From Deltaproteobacteria bacterium (GTDB lineage Bacteria > Myxococcota_A > UBA796 > UBA2385), in NCBI GenBank assembly GCA_016792625.1, contig JAEUKK010000116.1, positions 246,113-310,112 of the forward strand: a stretch of 64,000 bases of DNA, written 5' to 3'. Shown here in pieces: positions 18,041-26,833 of the stretch. Each line of letters opens with the position of its first letter. Within the stretch, counting starts at the first letter, position 1. The notes under the pieces were generated by a model. That model saw nothing but the letters and a program-made list of their open reading frames with translations, searched no databases and had not been told where the DNA came from. Both the position numbers and the translations under genes were made by a program.

Positions 18041-18856
18041 TCAGGGGCCGTACTGCTTGTCGTCGGCCGGGGCCTTGTGACCGCCGGAGAGCTGGGCGCA
18101 GGTGGTGCCTGCGTCGACCCGCACCATGCTCCAGGTCGAGCGCGCCGAGTCGGGCTTGATCGTCGGGTTGCTGACGAAGAGGCGGTTGCTCGCGCCGATG
18201 TTGCGCTGGGCGTAGTCGAGGATGGTCGCGCGCCCGCCGGCGCTGGTCGGGCTCGTCCAGCTGCCCTCGAGCACCGAGTGGGCCCGCTGGATGATGTAGA
18301 CCTCGACCTCGCCAAAGACCGGTGCGTCGAGCAGGATGGTGCCGCCCGGGTCACCATCGGGCTCAAAGTCGAGCACCGCGGGGTGCTCTTTGTCCTCGGG
18401 CACCGCGCGGTTCGACTTGGCCGGGTCAAAACCCATGTACTGCGGCCGCAGGTCGATCTTGAGCGGGGCGCCGACCTCGACCCCGCTGCTCTCGAGCGGG
18501 GCGCTGCGGCTCTTGAGCGCGGCCTCAAAAGCCGGCGGGATGCGGGTCACGGCGAAGGAGCGGTTGCTCCACACCCGCAAGCGGCAGGGGTCGGTGGTCG
18601 CCACATAGGCGCCCGGCTGGCCGCTGATGTCGAGGATGAAGGTCGTGCGCGCCTTGGCGGTGGTCGTGCCCAGCACGGGGATGTGCGCGTCGGTCACCAC
18701 GGTCATGTCGAGGCGCCAGCGGCCGCGGGGGTCGGCGCCCTCGTCGACGACGGTGCCGCCGCTGTCTTGGGCGCGCGCGCCGCTGGCCAAGCCGAGCGTG
18801 AGCAGGGCCGCCGCGGCGGCGAGGGCCGGGGCGCGGCGCGGGGTGTGGTGGTCCAT
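18041..18856 (-). CDS. Secreted or periplasmic protein of unknown function
   Basis: 271 residues from the ATG at 18856, which has GGAGG five bases upstream. A typical Sec signal peptide (MDHHTPRR, Ala/Leu core, cleavage after SGARAQ near residue 29) directs it out of the cytoplasm. The mature part contains no motif I recognise. It has short beta-strand-like stretches (DMTVVTDAHI, TTFILDIS, YVATTDPCRLRVWSNRSF) and only two visible cysteines (PCRLRV and TTCAQL), which could form a disulfide. It heads a three-gene minus-strand unit with a small membrane protein and the cupin-like protein. It is divergent from the lipoprotein hydrolase gene at 19021. Confidence 0.65.
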   Translation of the reverse strand: MDHHTPRRAPALAAAAALLTLGLASGARAQDSGGTVVDEGADPRGRWRLDMTVVTDAHIPVLGTTTAKARTTFILDISGQPGAYVATTDPCRLRVWSNRSFAVTRIPPAFEAALKSRSAPLESSGVEVGAPLKIDLRPQYMGFDPAKSNRAVPEDKEHPAVLDFEPDGDPGGTILLDAPVFGEVEVYIIQRAHSVLEGSWTSPTSAGGRATILDYAQRNIGASNRLFVSNPTIKPDSARSTWSMVRVDAGTTCAQLSGGHKAPADDKQYGP

Positions 18857-19020
18857 GCGGCCTCCTGCCGGGGCGGCGCGGTTGGCTCCCCCGGGGATCA
18901 GTCTAACCCCGAGCGCGGCCCTGCCCGCCTCCACCTGCGCGCGGTGCGCGGTCGGTCAAGCCCGCGCCGGCGCCGCCTGCCCCCCGGGCGCGTGCGCTAA
19001 GGTCGCCGCCCGAGGTGCCC

Positions 19021-20190
19021 GTGCGCTCCAGATCGCCTGCCCTGACCTTCGCGCTGACCGCCGCCATCTGCGCGCTGATGACCGCCTGCGCGGCCGACGA
19101 CGCGCCCGACAAGGCGGGCTCCGGCGGTGAGGACACCGGCGCCCCGCTCGACCCAGGCCCGGCCTACCAGCCGCCCGGCGCCGCCGGCCCCTACCTCGTG
19201 GGCACCTACGCCTCGGCCTTCACCAGCCGCGACGGCCTCGAGCTGCCCGTGCAGATCTGGTACCCGGTCGACCCCGAAGACCAAGGCTTCCTGCACGAGT
19301 ACGACGGCCTAGTCACCGGGGCGGCGCTCAACGACGCCACCCCGCGCTGCGACGGCCTGCGCCCGGTCGCGCTCTTCTCGCACGGCAACGGCGGGGTGCG
19401 CTTCCAGAGCGTGTTCTTGACCGAGCACCTCGCGTCGCGCGGCTGGATCGTCGTCGCGCCCGACCACGTGGGCAACACGCTCTTTGACCTCGACGACGAC
19501 CGCCTCGAAGAGCTCATCTTCCGTCGGCCCGCCGACATCGCCGACGCCGCCGACTGGCTGTTCGACATCGAGGCCGGCAGCGCGGGCCCACTGGCCGGCT
19601 GCGTCGACCCGGTCGCTGGCTACGCCGTCCTCGGCCACAGTTTTGGCGGCTTCACCGCCCTGGCCCTGACCGGCGGCGCCTGGGAGGCCGAGGCCATCGC
19701 CGCGAGCTGCGGCGCGCCGGGCCGCGACCGCTGGCTCTGCGACCAGACCTTGGCCGGCCTCGAGGCCCGCGGCGGTCAGGCCGAGGTGGCCGACCGCCGG
19801 GTCTGGGCCAGCGTGCCGATGACCCCGGCCGGCCGCGACGTGCTCGAGCCGGCCCTGGCCCGCGCGGTCGTGCCCACCCTGGTCATCGGCGGCGGGCGCG
19901 ACACGCTCACCACGATCGAGCGCCAGGTCGAGCCGCTCTACGCCGCGGTCGGCGGCCGGCCCAAGGCGCTGGGCCTGCTCGCCGACGCCGGCCACTACAC
20001 CTTCTCCGACCTCTGCGGTTGGGCGCCGACCTACGATGACTGCTTTGCGCCCTACCTCGAGCCGGCGGTGGCCCACGCCGTCACCAACGAGGCCGTCGAC
20101 GGCTTCCTCGACGAGCTGCGCGGCGTGGACGCGGCCGCGGGCAGCTTCCCGCCCGCCGCCGCCGAGGCCACCTTCACGGTGGAGCGGTGA
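19021..20190 (+). CDS. Alpha/beta-hydrolase lipoprotein (PAF-acetylhydrolase/chlorophyllase-like)
   Basis: 389 residues from the GTG at 19021, five bases after GAGG; a GTG at 19015 is an alternative. A lipoprotein signal ends in LMTAC (Cys about 23). The hydrolase core has FSHGNGG (119-125) as oxyanion-side loop, the nucleophile elbow GHSFGG with Ser207, a possible acidic residue in VIGGGRDTL and a late His in DAGHYTF. This layout matches secreted dienelactone-hydrolase-like or PAF-acetylhydrolase-like esterases. A conserved GWIVVAPDHVGNTLFD segment is shared with its paralogue at 22097-23281. It should act on ester substrates at the cell surface; the substrate is unknown. The next gene overlaps by four bases. 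Confidence 0.82.
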   Translation: MRSRSPALTFALTAAICALMTACAADDAPDKAGSGGEDTGAPLDPGPAYQPPGAAGPYLVGTYASAFTSRDGLELPVQIWYPVDPEDQGFLHEYDGLVTGAALNDATPRCDGLRPVALFSHGNGGVRFQSVFLTEHLASRGWIVVAPDHVGNTLFDLDDDRLEELIFRRPADIADAADWLFDIEAGSAGPLAGCVDPVAGYAVLGHSFGGFTALALTGGAWEAEAIAASCGAPGRDRWLCDQTLAGLEARGGQAEVADRRVWASVPMTPAGRDVLEPALARAVVPTLVIGGGRDTLTTIERQVEPLYAAVGGRPKALGLLADAGHYTFSDLCGWAPTYDDCFAPYLEPAVAHAVTNEAVDGFLDELRGVDAAAGSFPPAAAEATFTVER

Positions 20191-22076
20191 GCGCAGCGGG
20201 CCCCGCCGGCCCTCCGCCTGCAGGCGCGGCGGCGCCCGCCACCTCCGCCCTGCGCGCGCTGCTCCTCCCCCTGGTTCTCGGGCTGCTCGTCGCCAGCCCC
20301 ACCCTCTCCGCCCCCTGGATGCTCGACGACTGGCTGCACCAAGACGCGCTCAACGTGCTCGGCGGCGCGCCCGGCCCGGCGATCAACGGCGCCCTGCGCG
20401 ACGGCTGGGGCCTGCCCACGCTCTTCTGCTTCATCCCGGGTGAGCCGGCGGCCCGCGCGGCGATGGAGGCCGAGGGCCTGCTCCCCTGGTTCAGCGACCC
20501 TGGCGTCTCCCTCTGCTTTTGGCGCCCGCTGTCCACCGGCCTCGCCATGGCCGAGCGCGGCCTGCTCGACGCCCTGGGCCTCGATCTGGCCGCCCGCGCC
20601 GTGGCCATGCACGCCCACACCCTGCTCTGGTACGGCCTGCTCGTGCTGCTGGTCGCCCAGCTCATGCGCCGGCTCGGGCTGGGCCGCCTGGGCCTCGTCA
20701 TCGCGGCGCTCTTCGCCATCGACGACCTGCACGTGGTGCCGGTGCTCTGGTCGGCCTCCCGCAACGCGCTGTGGTCGGCCTGCTGCGCGCTGGGCGCGGC
20801 CCTGCTGCTGCTGCCCGGCCTGCCCGCCGCCGATGCCGCCCAGCCCGACCCCGCGGCCGCGCCGCCCAGCCCCGCCGCCGCTGTCGGCGCGGGCCTGCTG
20901 CTGCTGCTCGGCCTCTTCTTCGGCGAGGGCGGAGCGGCCGGCCTGCTGCTGATCCTCGCCCTGGCCCTGAGCCTGCGGCGCGGCTGGGCCCCCCGCCTCT
21001 GGACCGTGGCCCCCGCGGCGGCGGCCGGCGCGCTCTGGGCGCCGCTCTGGCTCGGCTCGGGCGCGGCGGTGGCCCACACCGGCTGGTACCGCGACCCGCT
21101 GCACGAGCCGCTGGCCTGGCTGCGCGGGGCGGCCGAGGCCCTGCCCATCCTCGCCAGCAACGGCTTCGGCCTCATCTCGGGCGACGCGGTGATGGTGCGG
21201 CCCGACCGGGCCGGCGCACTGGCGTTGACCGGGGCCCTGCAGCTCGTGGTGGTCGCCGTCTTCACCCGCCGGGCGTGGCCGCAGCTCAGCGCCCTCGAGC
21301 GCCGGGCCACCACCTTCGGCGCCCTGGCCTACCTGCTCTGCCTGCTGCCGAGCCTCAGCACCCTGCCCCAGAACCGCCTGCTGATGACCGCGGGCTTCGG
21401 CGCGAACGTTCTCGTGGCGGTCATCGCCCGCTGGTGCCGCGGCCAGCTCGCCCTGCCCGCCCCGCAGCCGGCGCTGGTGCGCCTGCGCGGCCTGCTGCTG
21501 CTGCCCATCGTGGCCGTGCACGTGGGCTGGGCGGCGCTGGCCTGGCCGCTCTTCACCATGGGCGTGCGGTGGACCGAGCGCGTGGCCCGCGCGGCCCAGG
21601 CCGAGGGCCTGCCCGGCGCGGCCGGCGGCGACCAGCTGCTGGTCGGCGTCTCGGACCCGGCCCTGGTCATGTACATGCGCGGCGCGGCGCGGGTCATGGG
21701 CGACGCGCCCGCCGGCCGCTGGCACCTGCTCTCGGCCAGCCAAGGCGCCCACGCCGTCCAGCGCACCGGCCCGGCCACCCTCGAGCTGCGCCCGCTCGGC
21801 GGCCCGATCGGCGTGCGCCCGGTCGACCAGGCCTTCCGGCGCGGGGGTCTGGCGGTCGGCCATCAGGCCCGCCGTGGACCGCTCACCATCACCGCGCTCG
21901 AGGTCGACCCGGCCACCGGCGGGGTCACCGCCCTGCGGGTCGAGGCCGACCAGCCTTTTGAGGAGCTCGGCGCGGGCCTCGTGGGCTGGGGCGGCCTCGG
22001 CTACACGACCGGCCCGCTGCCCGCGGTGGGCGAGGCGGCGGAGTGGGCCTGGGTGCCGGGGCCGGCGGGGCAGTAG
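20187..22076 (+). CDS. Polytopic membrane protein, possible GT-C-type glycosyltransferase
   Basis: 629 residues, GTG start overlapping the upstream hydrolase stop. About ten hydrophobic segments are visible, followed by a soluble C-terminal domain of about 150 residues. The first extracytoplasmic loop contains an Asp pair in MLDDWLHQD soon after the first membrane helix, and a later FWRPLS motif. Both are features of GT-C-fold enzymes and of protein O-mannosyltransferase-like membrane proteins of bacteria. That family link is tentative. Co-translation with a surface hydrolase suggests a role at the outer face of the inner membrane. Confidence 0.6.
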   Translation: MSAAGPAGPPPAGAAAPATSALRALLLPLVLGLLVASPTLSAPWMLDDWLHQDALNVLGGAPGPAINGALRDGWGLPTLFCFIPGEPAARAAMEAEGLLPWFSDPGVSLCFWRPLSTGLAMAERGLLDALGLDLAARAVAMHAHTLLWYGLLVLLVAQLMRRLGLGRLGLVIAALFAIDDLHVVPVLWSASRNALWSACCALGAALLLLPGLPAADAAQPDPAAAPPSPAAAVGAGLLLLLGLFFGEGGAAGLLLILALALSLRRGWAPRLWTVAPAAAAGALWAPLWLGSGAAVAHTGWYRDPLHEPLAWLRGAAEALPILASNGFGLISGDAVMVRPDRAGALALTGALQLVVVAVFTRRAWPQLSALERRATTFGALAYLLCLLPSLSTLPQNRLLMTAGFGANVLVAVIARWCRGQLALPAPQPALVRLRGLLLLPIVAVHVGWAALAWPLFTMGVRWTERVARAAQAEGLPGAAGGDQLLVGVSDPALVMYMRGAARVMGDAPAGRWHLLSASQGAHAVQRTGPATLELRPLGGPIGVRPVDQAFRRGGLAVGHQARRGPLTITALEVDPATGGVTALRVEADQPFEELGAGLVGWGGLGYTTGPLPAVGEAAEWAWVPGPAGQ

Positions 22077-22082
22077 GGCTCA

Positions 22083-22110
22083 ACAAAGGGGCGCCCTCAA
22101 GGCCCCTTGT
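22083..22110. terminator. Inverted repeat between convergent genes, likely bidirectional terminator
   Basis: The arms acaaaggggc (22083-22092) and gccccttgt (22102-22110) pair with a single A bulge, around a short loop. The hairpin lies between the stop of the plus-strand membrane protein and overlaps the stop of the minus-strand hydrolase. The stem's own A/T-rich ends give short T runs on both strands. Confidence 0.5.
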
Positions 22111-23281
22111 GCTGCACCGCCGCCGCCGCGTCCACCACCACATCGCCGCTGAGCACGCCCATCGTGGCGGTGCTCGTGTCGCCCATCAGGTGGTGGCGCA
22201 GGAAGGCGAAGCTGTAGGTGGCGGTGATCTGCCAGCCGCGGTCGACCTCCATCGTGGCGCAGGGCTGGAGCGTGGCCGCCTCGACCCCGAGGTTGAAGGT
22301 CTCGTGGCAGGAGCCCTCGACGGGCACCCAGCTGAAGTCGAGCTGGTCGATCGAGTCGAACTGCTGCTGCGAGCCCTCGTTGACTTGGGTCAGGGCCAGC
22401 AACGGCGTGGTGGCCGAGCGGTGCCCTTCGGCGCCCACCAGCTCGCGGCGGATGCCCCCGTCGAGCAAGATCGACGCCCGGAAGCGCGGGTCGGCCAGCG
22501 CTCCGCTGAGGAAGACGGCCTCCTCCTCGGGCGTGCAGGTGCGCAGCTCAAAAGCGTCGGTCTCCCCCGCGCAGCCCGCGGCGATCGCCGCCGGATCGAA
22601 GGTGGCCCCGGCGGTGGCCCAGACCGTGTAGGCCCCGCGGCTGTGGCCCGAGGTGGCCACCCGCTCTGGATCGACGGAGCCCGCCAGCGGCGCGGCGCCG
22701 GCCAGCAGCGCGTCGAGGCTGGCGCTCATGTCGGCCGGCCGTTCGATGTAGTGCGCGGTGGGCGAGGGCAGGTCGAAGCTCGGAAAGCCGTCTTGGAAGC
22801 GGTTGCCCACGTGCTCGACCGCGGCGACCACCCAGCCCTGGCTCACGAGGCGCGCGGCCCAGAAGTCGACCGCGCCGGCCACGCCGAAGTGCCCGTGGCT
22901 GTGCACCAGCAGCGGGTAGCCGGCCGCCTCGACCGGCGGCGCCGCCGCCGCCCCGCCCAAGGCCCGCGGGTCGAGGAAGAGCGCGTCGTAGCGCACCTCT
23001 GCGCCGGTCGTCGCGGTGGTCGGGTAGAAGACCTGCACCGGGATCGTGCGGTCGGCGCCGAGCGGGGTCGTGTAGCGCACCTCGATGGTCGCGTGCCCCA
23101 CGTTGTAGGGCCCGTCGGCGTCGAGCGGCCAGGCCAGCGGGTCGACCGGCATGGTGCCCGTGTCGGCCGCGCTGTCCTCGGGGGCGCCGCCGCTGCCTTT
23201 CGCGGAGGGCTCGCCGCCGGCGCAGGCCGCGGCGAGGCCGAGCAGCGGGAGCAGGCGGAGGCTGAGGGGAGCGGCGCGCAT
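22097..23281 (-). CDS. Alpha/beta-hydrolase lipoprotein, paralogue of the one at 19021
   Basis: 394 residues from the ATG at 23281, with GGAGG five bases upstream. The signal peptide ends in LAAAC (Cys 20), followed by a Gly/Ser/Asp linker. The core has LLVHSHGHFG (124-133), GWVVAAVEHVGNRF (149-162), then the nucleophile elbow GHSRG with Ser214. It parallels the 19021 protein in order and spacing: the same 'P-VQ-YP' strand near the N-terminus, the 'GW-V-A--HVGN' block and the 'R-ADM/I' helix. A surface esterase is inferred. The two paralogues converge on the membrane protein at 20187-22076, which suggests an old duplication with inversion. Confidence 0.8.
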   Translation of the reverse strand: MRAAPLSLRLLPLLGLAAACAGGEPSAKGSGGAPEDSAADTGTMPVDPLAWPLDADGPYNVGHATIEVRYTTPLGADRTIPVQVFYPTTATTGAEVRYDALFLDPRALGGAAAAPPVEAAGYPLLVHSHGHFGVAGAVDFWAARLVSQGWVVAAVEHVGNRFQDGFPSFDLPSPTAHYIERPADMSASLDALLAGAAPLAGSVDPERVATSGHSRGAYTVWATAGATFDPAAIAAGCAGETDAFELRTCTPEEEAVFLSGALADPRFRASILLDGGIRRELVGAEGHRSATTPLLALTQVNEGSQQQFDSIDQLDFSWVPVEGSCHETFNLGVEAATLQPCATMEVDRGWQITATYSFAFLRHHLMGDTSTATMGVLSGDVVVDAAAAVQHKGP

Positions 23282-23334
23282 GGGACCTCCAAGGTTGGGC
23301 GGAGGGTACACCCGCGCGCGCCCCCCGCGCCGCC

Positions 23335-23991
23335 TCAGCCCAGGTGCTGCACCACCCGCGCCCACTCTTGGTAGCGCGGGCTCTGCGGGCCGCCGGCCAC
23401 CAGCTCGACCGCGCGGTCGAGGTGGCCGAGCGCCTGGCGCAGGGCGTCGGCCGCGGCGGCGGCCTGCTGGGCGCCGGAGCTGACCCGCTCGTGGGCCTCG
23501 TCCTTGTCCAGCGCCGCGGCGCACCAGGCGCGCAGGTCGGCCGACAGCGTCGCGCACTCGGGGCCCACGCGGGCCTCTTCGGCCAAGGCGTGGACCTCGT
23601 CGAGCAGGGCGGCGAGGCGCAGGTAGGCCGGCGCCTGGGCCCGGCCCTGGGGGCGGGTCACCGCGGCGGGGCCCTCGGGGAAGAGGTGCAGGCCGAGCTC
23701 GTCGGCCGCCCGCAGCCCCAGCTCGGCGAAGCCGTCGAGCACCCGGGCCAGGGCGTGCACCCGGCGGTCGAGGCTGGCCTCTTCAGCGGCCACCGCGCTG
23801 ACCCGGCCGCTGAGCCGGGTGCTGATGACCTGCCGGTCCTTGGTGGCGAGGGCCAGGGCGTCGGCGGCGTCGGCGGCGGCCTCGCAGGCCTCCTTCACGA
23901 CGCTGTCGGAGAACTGGCGGGCGGCCGCGGCGATGAGCGGGCTCGCGTAGGCCAGCAGGAGCTGGCGGCTGAGGCGGGCGTAGGACGGCAT
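23335..23991 (-). CDS. Alpha-helical protein of unknown function
   Basis: 218 residues, ATG with GGAG upstream. The sequence is almost entirely predicted helix, rich in Ala, Leu, Glu and Arg, with heptad-like runs (about residues 25-95 and 150-205). It has no signal peptide and no membrane segment. Cysteines are sparse and no catalytic motif is evident. It lies 53 bp upstream of the hydrolase gene on the same strand. The family was not recognised. Confidence 0.55.
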   Translation of the reverse strand: MPSYARLSRQLLLAYASPLIAAAARQFSDSVVKEACEAAADAADALALATKDRQVISTRLSGRVSAVAAEEASLDRRVHALARVLDGFAELGLRAADELGLHLFPEGPAAVTRPQGRAQAPAYLRLAALLDEVHALAEEARVGPECATLSADLRAWCAAALDKDEAHERVSSGAQQAAAAADALRQALGHLDRAVELVAGGPQSPRYQEWARVVQHLG

Positions 23992-24264
23992 GGGCTCCTC
24001 TGCGGGCGCGCCCCAGAGCGTTGGGGCGGCGCGCGCCCTGATCCTGCCACAGGCGGGGCCCGCGGAGCCAGGACGGGGGGCGTTCCGCGGCGAGGTGCCC
24101 GACCGCCAGCGCGCACGGGCCGCATCCGCGCTGGCGGAGACCCCTTCGCCGGCGCGCGCTGACCCGGGGCGCGCGGGGCGCGGGGGAGCAGCGTGGGTCG
24201 GGGCGGAGGGGCGGACAGGGGATTGGCGGACCTCCGCGGGGTGCGGGTGTGGGTGAGGATGTGG
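23992..24264. other. Intergenic stretch upstream of the repeat array, no gene seen
   Basis: This 270-bp stretch is very GC-rich. Open frames exist but lack ribosome binding sites and recognisable products. It should contain the promoter of the minus-strand gene that starts at 23991. Confidence 0.4.
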
Positions 24265-24655
24265 TGATTGCGGACTTGGGGCCAGCGGGGGCGCGCTGCC
24301 TGAGGCGCAATGGACCGCCGTGGGTCACGGAGGCGCGTTGCGTGTCACGCAACGGCCCGCCGTGGGTCACGGGGGTGGCTTGTGATCAGGTGAAGTACGT
24401 ACTTGGCGGCAGCGGGGGCGCGTTGCAGCTGGTGCAGGGGGCCGCCGTGGATCACGGGGGCGGGTTGCGCGCCGTGCAATGGACCGCCGTGGGTCGCGGG
24501 GCGGTCTTGCGCCGAGTGCAGCGGGCTGCCGTGAGTCGCGGGGATGGGCTGCGCACAGTGCGGTGGTCTGCTGTGCATCGCGGGCGCGAGCTGCGGGCGG
24601 TTCGATGGACCGCTGGGGCTCATGGGAGCGAGCTGCGCGCGGTGCAATGAACCGC
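24265..24655. repeat. Degenerate 42-bp tandem repeat array (minisatellite)
   Basis: About nine head-to-tail units keep an exact 42-bp register. Unit starts fall at 24307, 24349, then 24434, 24476, 24518, 24560, 24602 and 24644, and a diverged 43-bp unit (24391-24433) resembles the segment before 24307. The unit consensus begins gcaatggaccgccgtgggtc and ends in a gcg-rich part. Since 42 is a multiple of three, both strands keep open frames with 14-residue periodicity (for example ATHGGPLHGAQ-AP on the minus strand). Neither frame has a convincing start, so no gene is called. The array ends 38 bp from the ptuB stop codon. Confidence 0.8.
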
Positions 24656-24692
24656 AGGGGCGCGCGGGACCGCGCTGCGGCCGTCCGCCCCG

Positions 24693-25496
24693 TCAGCGCG
24701 TCGGGTGCATGGTGTCGAGCGCCGCCCAGCGGTCAAGCAGCGCGCTGAGCAGAGGCACGTCGGGGGAGAGGGCGGCGAGCTTGGCGGCCACGAGGGGCGC
24801 GCGCAGCCACTGGCGGAGCAGCGCGCGGTGCGGTCGGGCCAGGTCGAGCGCGGTCAGGAGGGCTGCCCTCGCCTTGACCAGCGCGTGCTCGGCCGCGGGC
24901 CGGTCCGCGGGGGTGGCGGCGCGCAGCGCCGCTGCCGCAGCCTCGGCCTCGACCAGCGCGTACAGTGCCTCGTTGCGCGCGATGCGCTGGCCGTCTCTCA
25001 AGTCTTGGCGGATGAGGTCCAGCGCTGCGATGGTGTCCGCCGCGCGGGCGTGTGCCTGGTCGTCGGGCAGGTCGCGGGGGCTGACGAAGCCACGGGTGTC
25101 CCACACCAGCGAAGCGCCGGGGTCCTCGGCGCTGGGGTCGATCAGGCGCGGGGTGCCGTCGGGGCCGTGGCCGCCTTGGGTCCCCTTGGCCGAGTTGCAG
25201 TCGGCGCAGGCGGGCAACAGGTTGTCCCAAGCGAAGGCCAGCTCGGGGTGCGTCAGCTTGGGCTGCACGTGATCGAGCTGGGGCTTGGGCGCGCGGGACT
25301 CGCAGTATGCGCACTTGTGGTGCGCCCCAGCGGCCAGTGTGTCGCGCAACTCTCGGTACGCTGGGGAGCGTGTGAACGCCTTCCACTCCGGCACCGCGGA
25401 GGTGCCCGCTGCGGCCACCGCCTGGGCCCGGGCCTCGAGGGCGGCAATGGTCTCCGGGCTCAGCGCGGCGGCCGGCGGCCGGCGCAAGGGGATCAC
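24693..25496 (-). CDS. ptuB: PtuB-like HNH endonuclease of a Septu-type defence system
   Basis: 267 residues, GTG start overlapping the PtuA stop by four bases (GTGA). The HNH core shows the zinc-knuckle pairs KCAYCES (C62, C65) and CADCNSAKG (C97, C100), with the catalytic LDHVQPK (D75-H76) and WDNLLPAC (N92) between them. The C-terminal 140 residues are helical, as in other PtuB proteins. In Septu systems PtuB is the effector nuclease held in complex with the PtuA ATPase, released or activated on phage infection. Function is assigned from the family and from the coupled ptuA gene. No reverse transcriptase or retron RNA gene is adjacent, so this is a plain Septu pair rather than a retron of the Ec78 kind. 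Confidence 0.88.
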   Translation of the reverse strand: MIPLRRPPAAALSPETIAALEARAQAVAAAGTSAVPEWKAFTRSPAYRELRDTLAAGAHHKCAYCESRAPKPQLDHVQPKLTHPELAFAWDNLLPACADCNSAKGTQGGHGPDGTPRLIDPSAEDPGASLVWDTRGFVSPRDLPDDQAHARAADTIAALDLIRQDLRDGQRIARNEALYALVEAEAAAAALRAATPADRPAAEHALVKARAALLTALDLARPHRALLRQWLRAPLVAAKLAALSPDVPLLSALLDRWAALDTMHPTR

Positions 25497-26833
25497 CGGC
25501 CGTCCCCGTGGCGCAGCAGCGCCTCGAGCTCAGCCTCGAGCTGCTCTTGGCGCTTCATCTCGGCCCAGGTGGGGCCGGGCGCGCCGTCGCGGTCCTCGAG
25601 CTTGTGGATGACCGACTCAAGCTCTGCCTCGTCCTCGGCGCTGCGCGGGCGGCGGGCCTCGAGCGCGGCGCGCCGGGCCACCAGCGCCTCGGTCTCGGCG
25701 TCCAGGCTGGAGTCGAGGCCGAACAGGGAGCTGGTCAGGAGCTGCTCGACCCGCCGCCCCAGCACCCGCTCGGGGAAGGGCTCGATGGTCGCCCCGGCCT
25801 CGCTCTGCACCAGCCGGAAGAGGCCGCCCTCGCGGGCGGTCTGGGCGACAAACGGGCTGTGGGTGCTGACGATGAACTGCAGCTTGGGGAAGGCCGCACA
25901 GAGCTGCGGGCCGATCTCGCGCTGCCAGCGGGGGTGCAGGTGGGCGTCGACCTCGTCGATGAGCACCACGCCCTGGCAGTCGACCACGCCGTCTGCGTCG
26001 ACCGCGGCCCCGGCCCGCAGCGTGTGGCGCAGCAGGTCGATCACCATGGCCAAGAAGCTGCGGTAGCCGTCGCTGAGCTGGCGCAGGCTGACGCTCAGGC
26101 TGGTGCGGGCCTGCCCGAAGATGGCGCCCTGGCTGGTCAGCTTGACCAGCTGCACCTCGGCGGGCAGCAGCCGGTTGAGCGCGGCGCGGGCCCCAGTGAG
26201 TTGGCGGGCGGCCTCGTCCCGGTCCGGGTTCTCCGGGTCAATGCTCTGGCCGTAGAGCGAGGTGAGCCAGGCCTCACAGTCGGTGAGCGCCGCATCCTCG
26301 CGGAAAAGGGTGAGGTGGCGCGCGGCGCGGCTCTTAGGGTCGACGATGTCGCCGCTGGCCCCGCTCAGGCGGCGGAATGCGCCGTAGCCAGCAGAGAACC
26401 AGCCTCGGTGGGTTGAATAGATCCCGAAAGTCGCGAAAATCACCGCATCTTCGTCGCCGGTGAATACGACCTCTCCTGGCGCCCACTTGCGACCCTCGAC
26501 CTCACTGGCGGCGGCGATCAGGGTGATCGTGGTGGAAAGATAGGCCTCCCCGCTAGCCACTCCGAAAAAGTAGTCGTCAGTGCCGCTCCGCACGTCAGCG
26601 GAACAAGTCCCCACAGCCTCGCCCGCCGTCGGCCACGTGGCGGCGTCGAGCAGCCGCTCCACCTGGCCCGGCCCCAACAAGCACAGCGCGATGGCCTGCA
26701 GCAGCGTCGTCTTTCCGGACGCATTGCCCCCGAGGATGACGTTCCACCCCGCGAAGCCGCCTTCGCTGGGCAGCTCGAGCGTCGCGTCCCGAAAGGACTT
26801 GATGTTCGTCAGGTGGATGGACTGCAGGTACAT
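25493..26833 (-). CDS. ptuA: PtuA-like AAA/ABC-type ATPase of a Septu-type defence system
   Basis: 446 residues from the ATG at 26833, with GGAGG four bases upstream. It is an SMC/OLD-like ABC ATPase: N-terminal MYLQSIHLTNIKSFRD, Walker A LGGNASGKTT (34-43), an ABC-signature-like LSDGYRS (253-259), Walker B VVLIDEVDAHLHP (289-301) and switch VSTHSPF (322-328). The family senses infection, binds nucleotides and controls the HNH nuclease PtuB, which follows with a GTGA overlap. The stretch around 26390-26600 contains more A/T-rich codons than its neighbours, consistent with horizontal transfer. It is the first gene of the pair and lies 210 bp downstream of pssA. Confidence 0.9.
   Translation of the reverse strand: MYLQSIHLTNIKSFRDATLELPSEGGFAGWNVILGGNASGKTTLLQAIALCLLGPGQVERLLDAATWPTAGEAVGTCSADVRSGTDDYFFGVASGEAYLSTTITLIAAASEVEGRKWAPGEVVFTGDEDAVIFATFGIYSTHRGWFSAGYGAFRRLSGASGDIVDPKSRAARHLTLFREDAALTDCEAWLTSLYGQSIDPENPDRDEAARQLTGARAALNRLLPAEVQLVKLTSQGAIFGQARTSLSVSLRQLSDGYRSFLAMVIDLLRHTLRAGAAVDADGVVDCQGVVLIDEVDAHLHPRWQREIGPQLCAAFPKLQFIVSTHSPFVAQTAREGGLFRLVQSEAGATIEPFPERVLGRRVEQLLTSSLFGLDSSLDAETEALVARRAALEARRPRSAEDEAELESVIHKLEDRDGAPGPTWAEMKRQEQLEAELEALLRHGDGR

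Noticed and set aside
24249..24650. Plus-strand open frame with 14-residue repeats in the minisatellite
   Set aside because: The periodicity follows from the 42-bp unit; there is no good start, and the residues drift without pattern.
24265..24655. CRISPR array
   Set aside because: The repeats are contiguous 42-bp units with no spacers, and units drift strongly.
24265..26833. Retron of the Ec78 type (PtuAB with reverse transcriptase)
   Set aside because: No reverse transcriptase gene is present on either strand near ptuAB.
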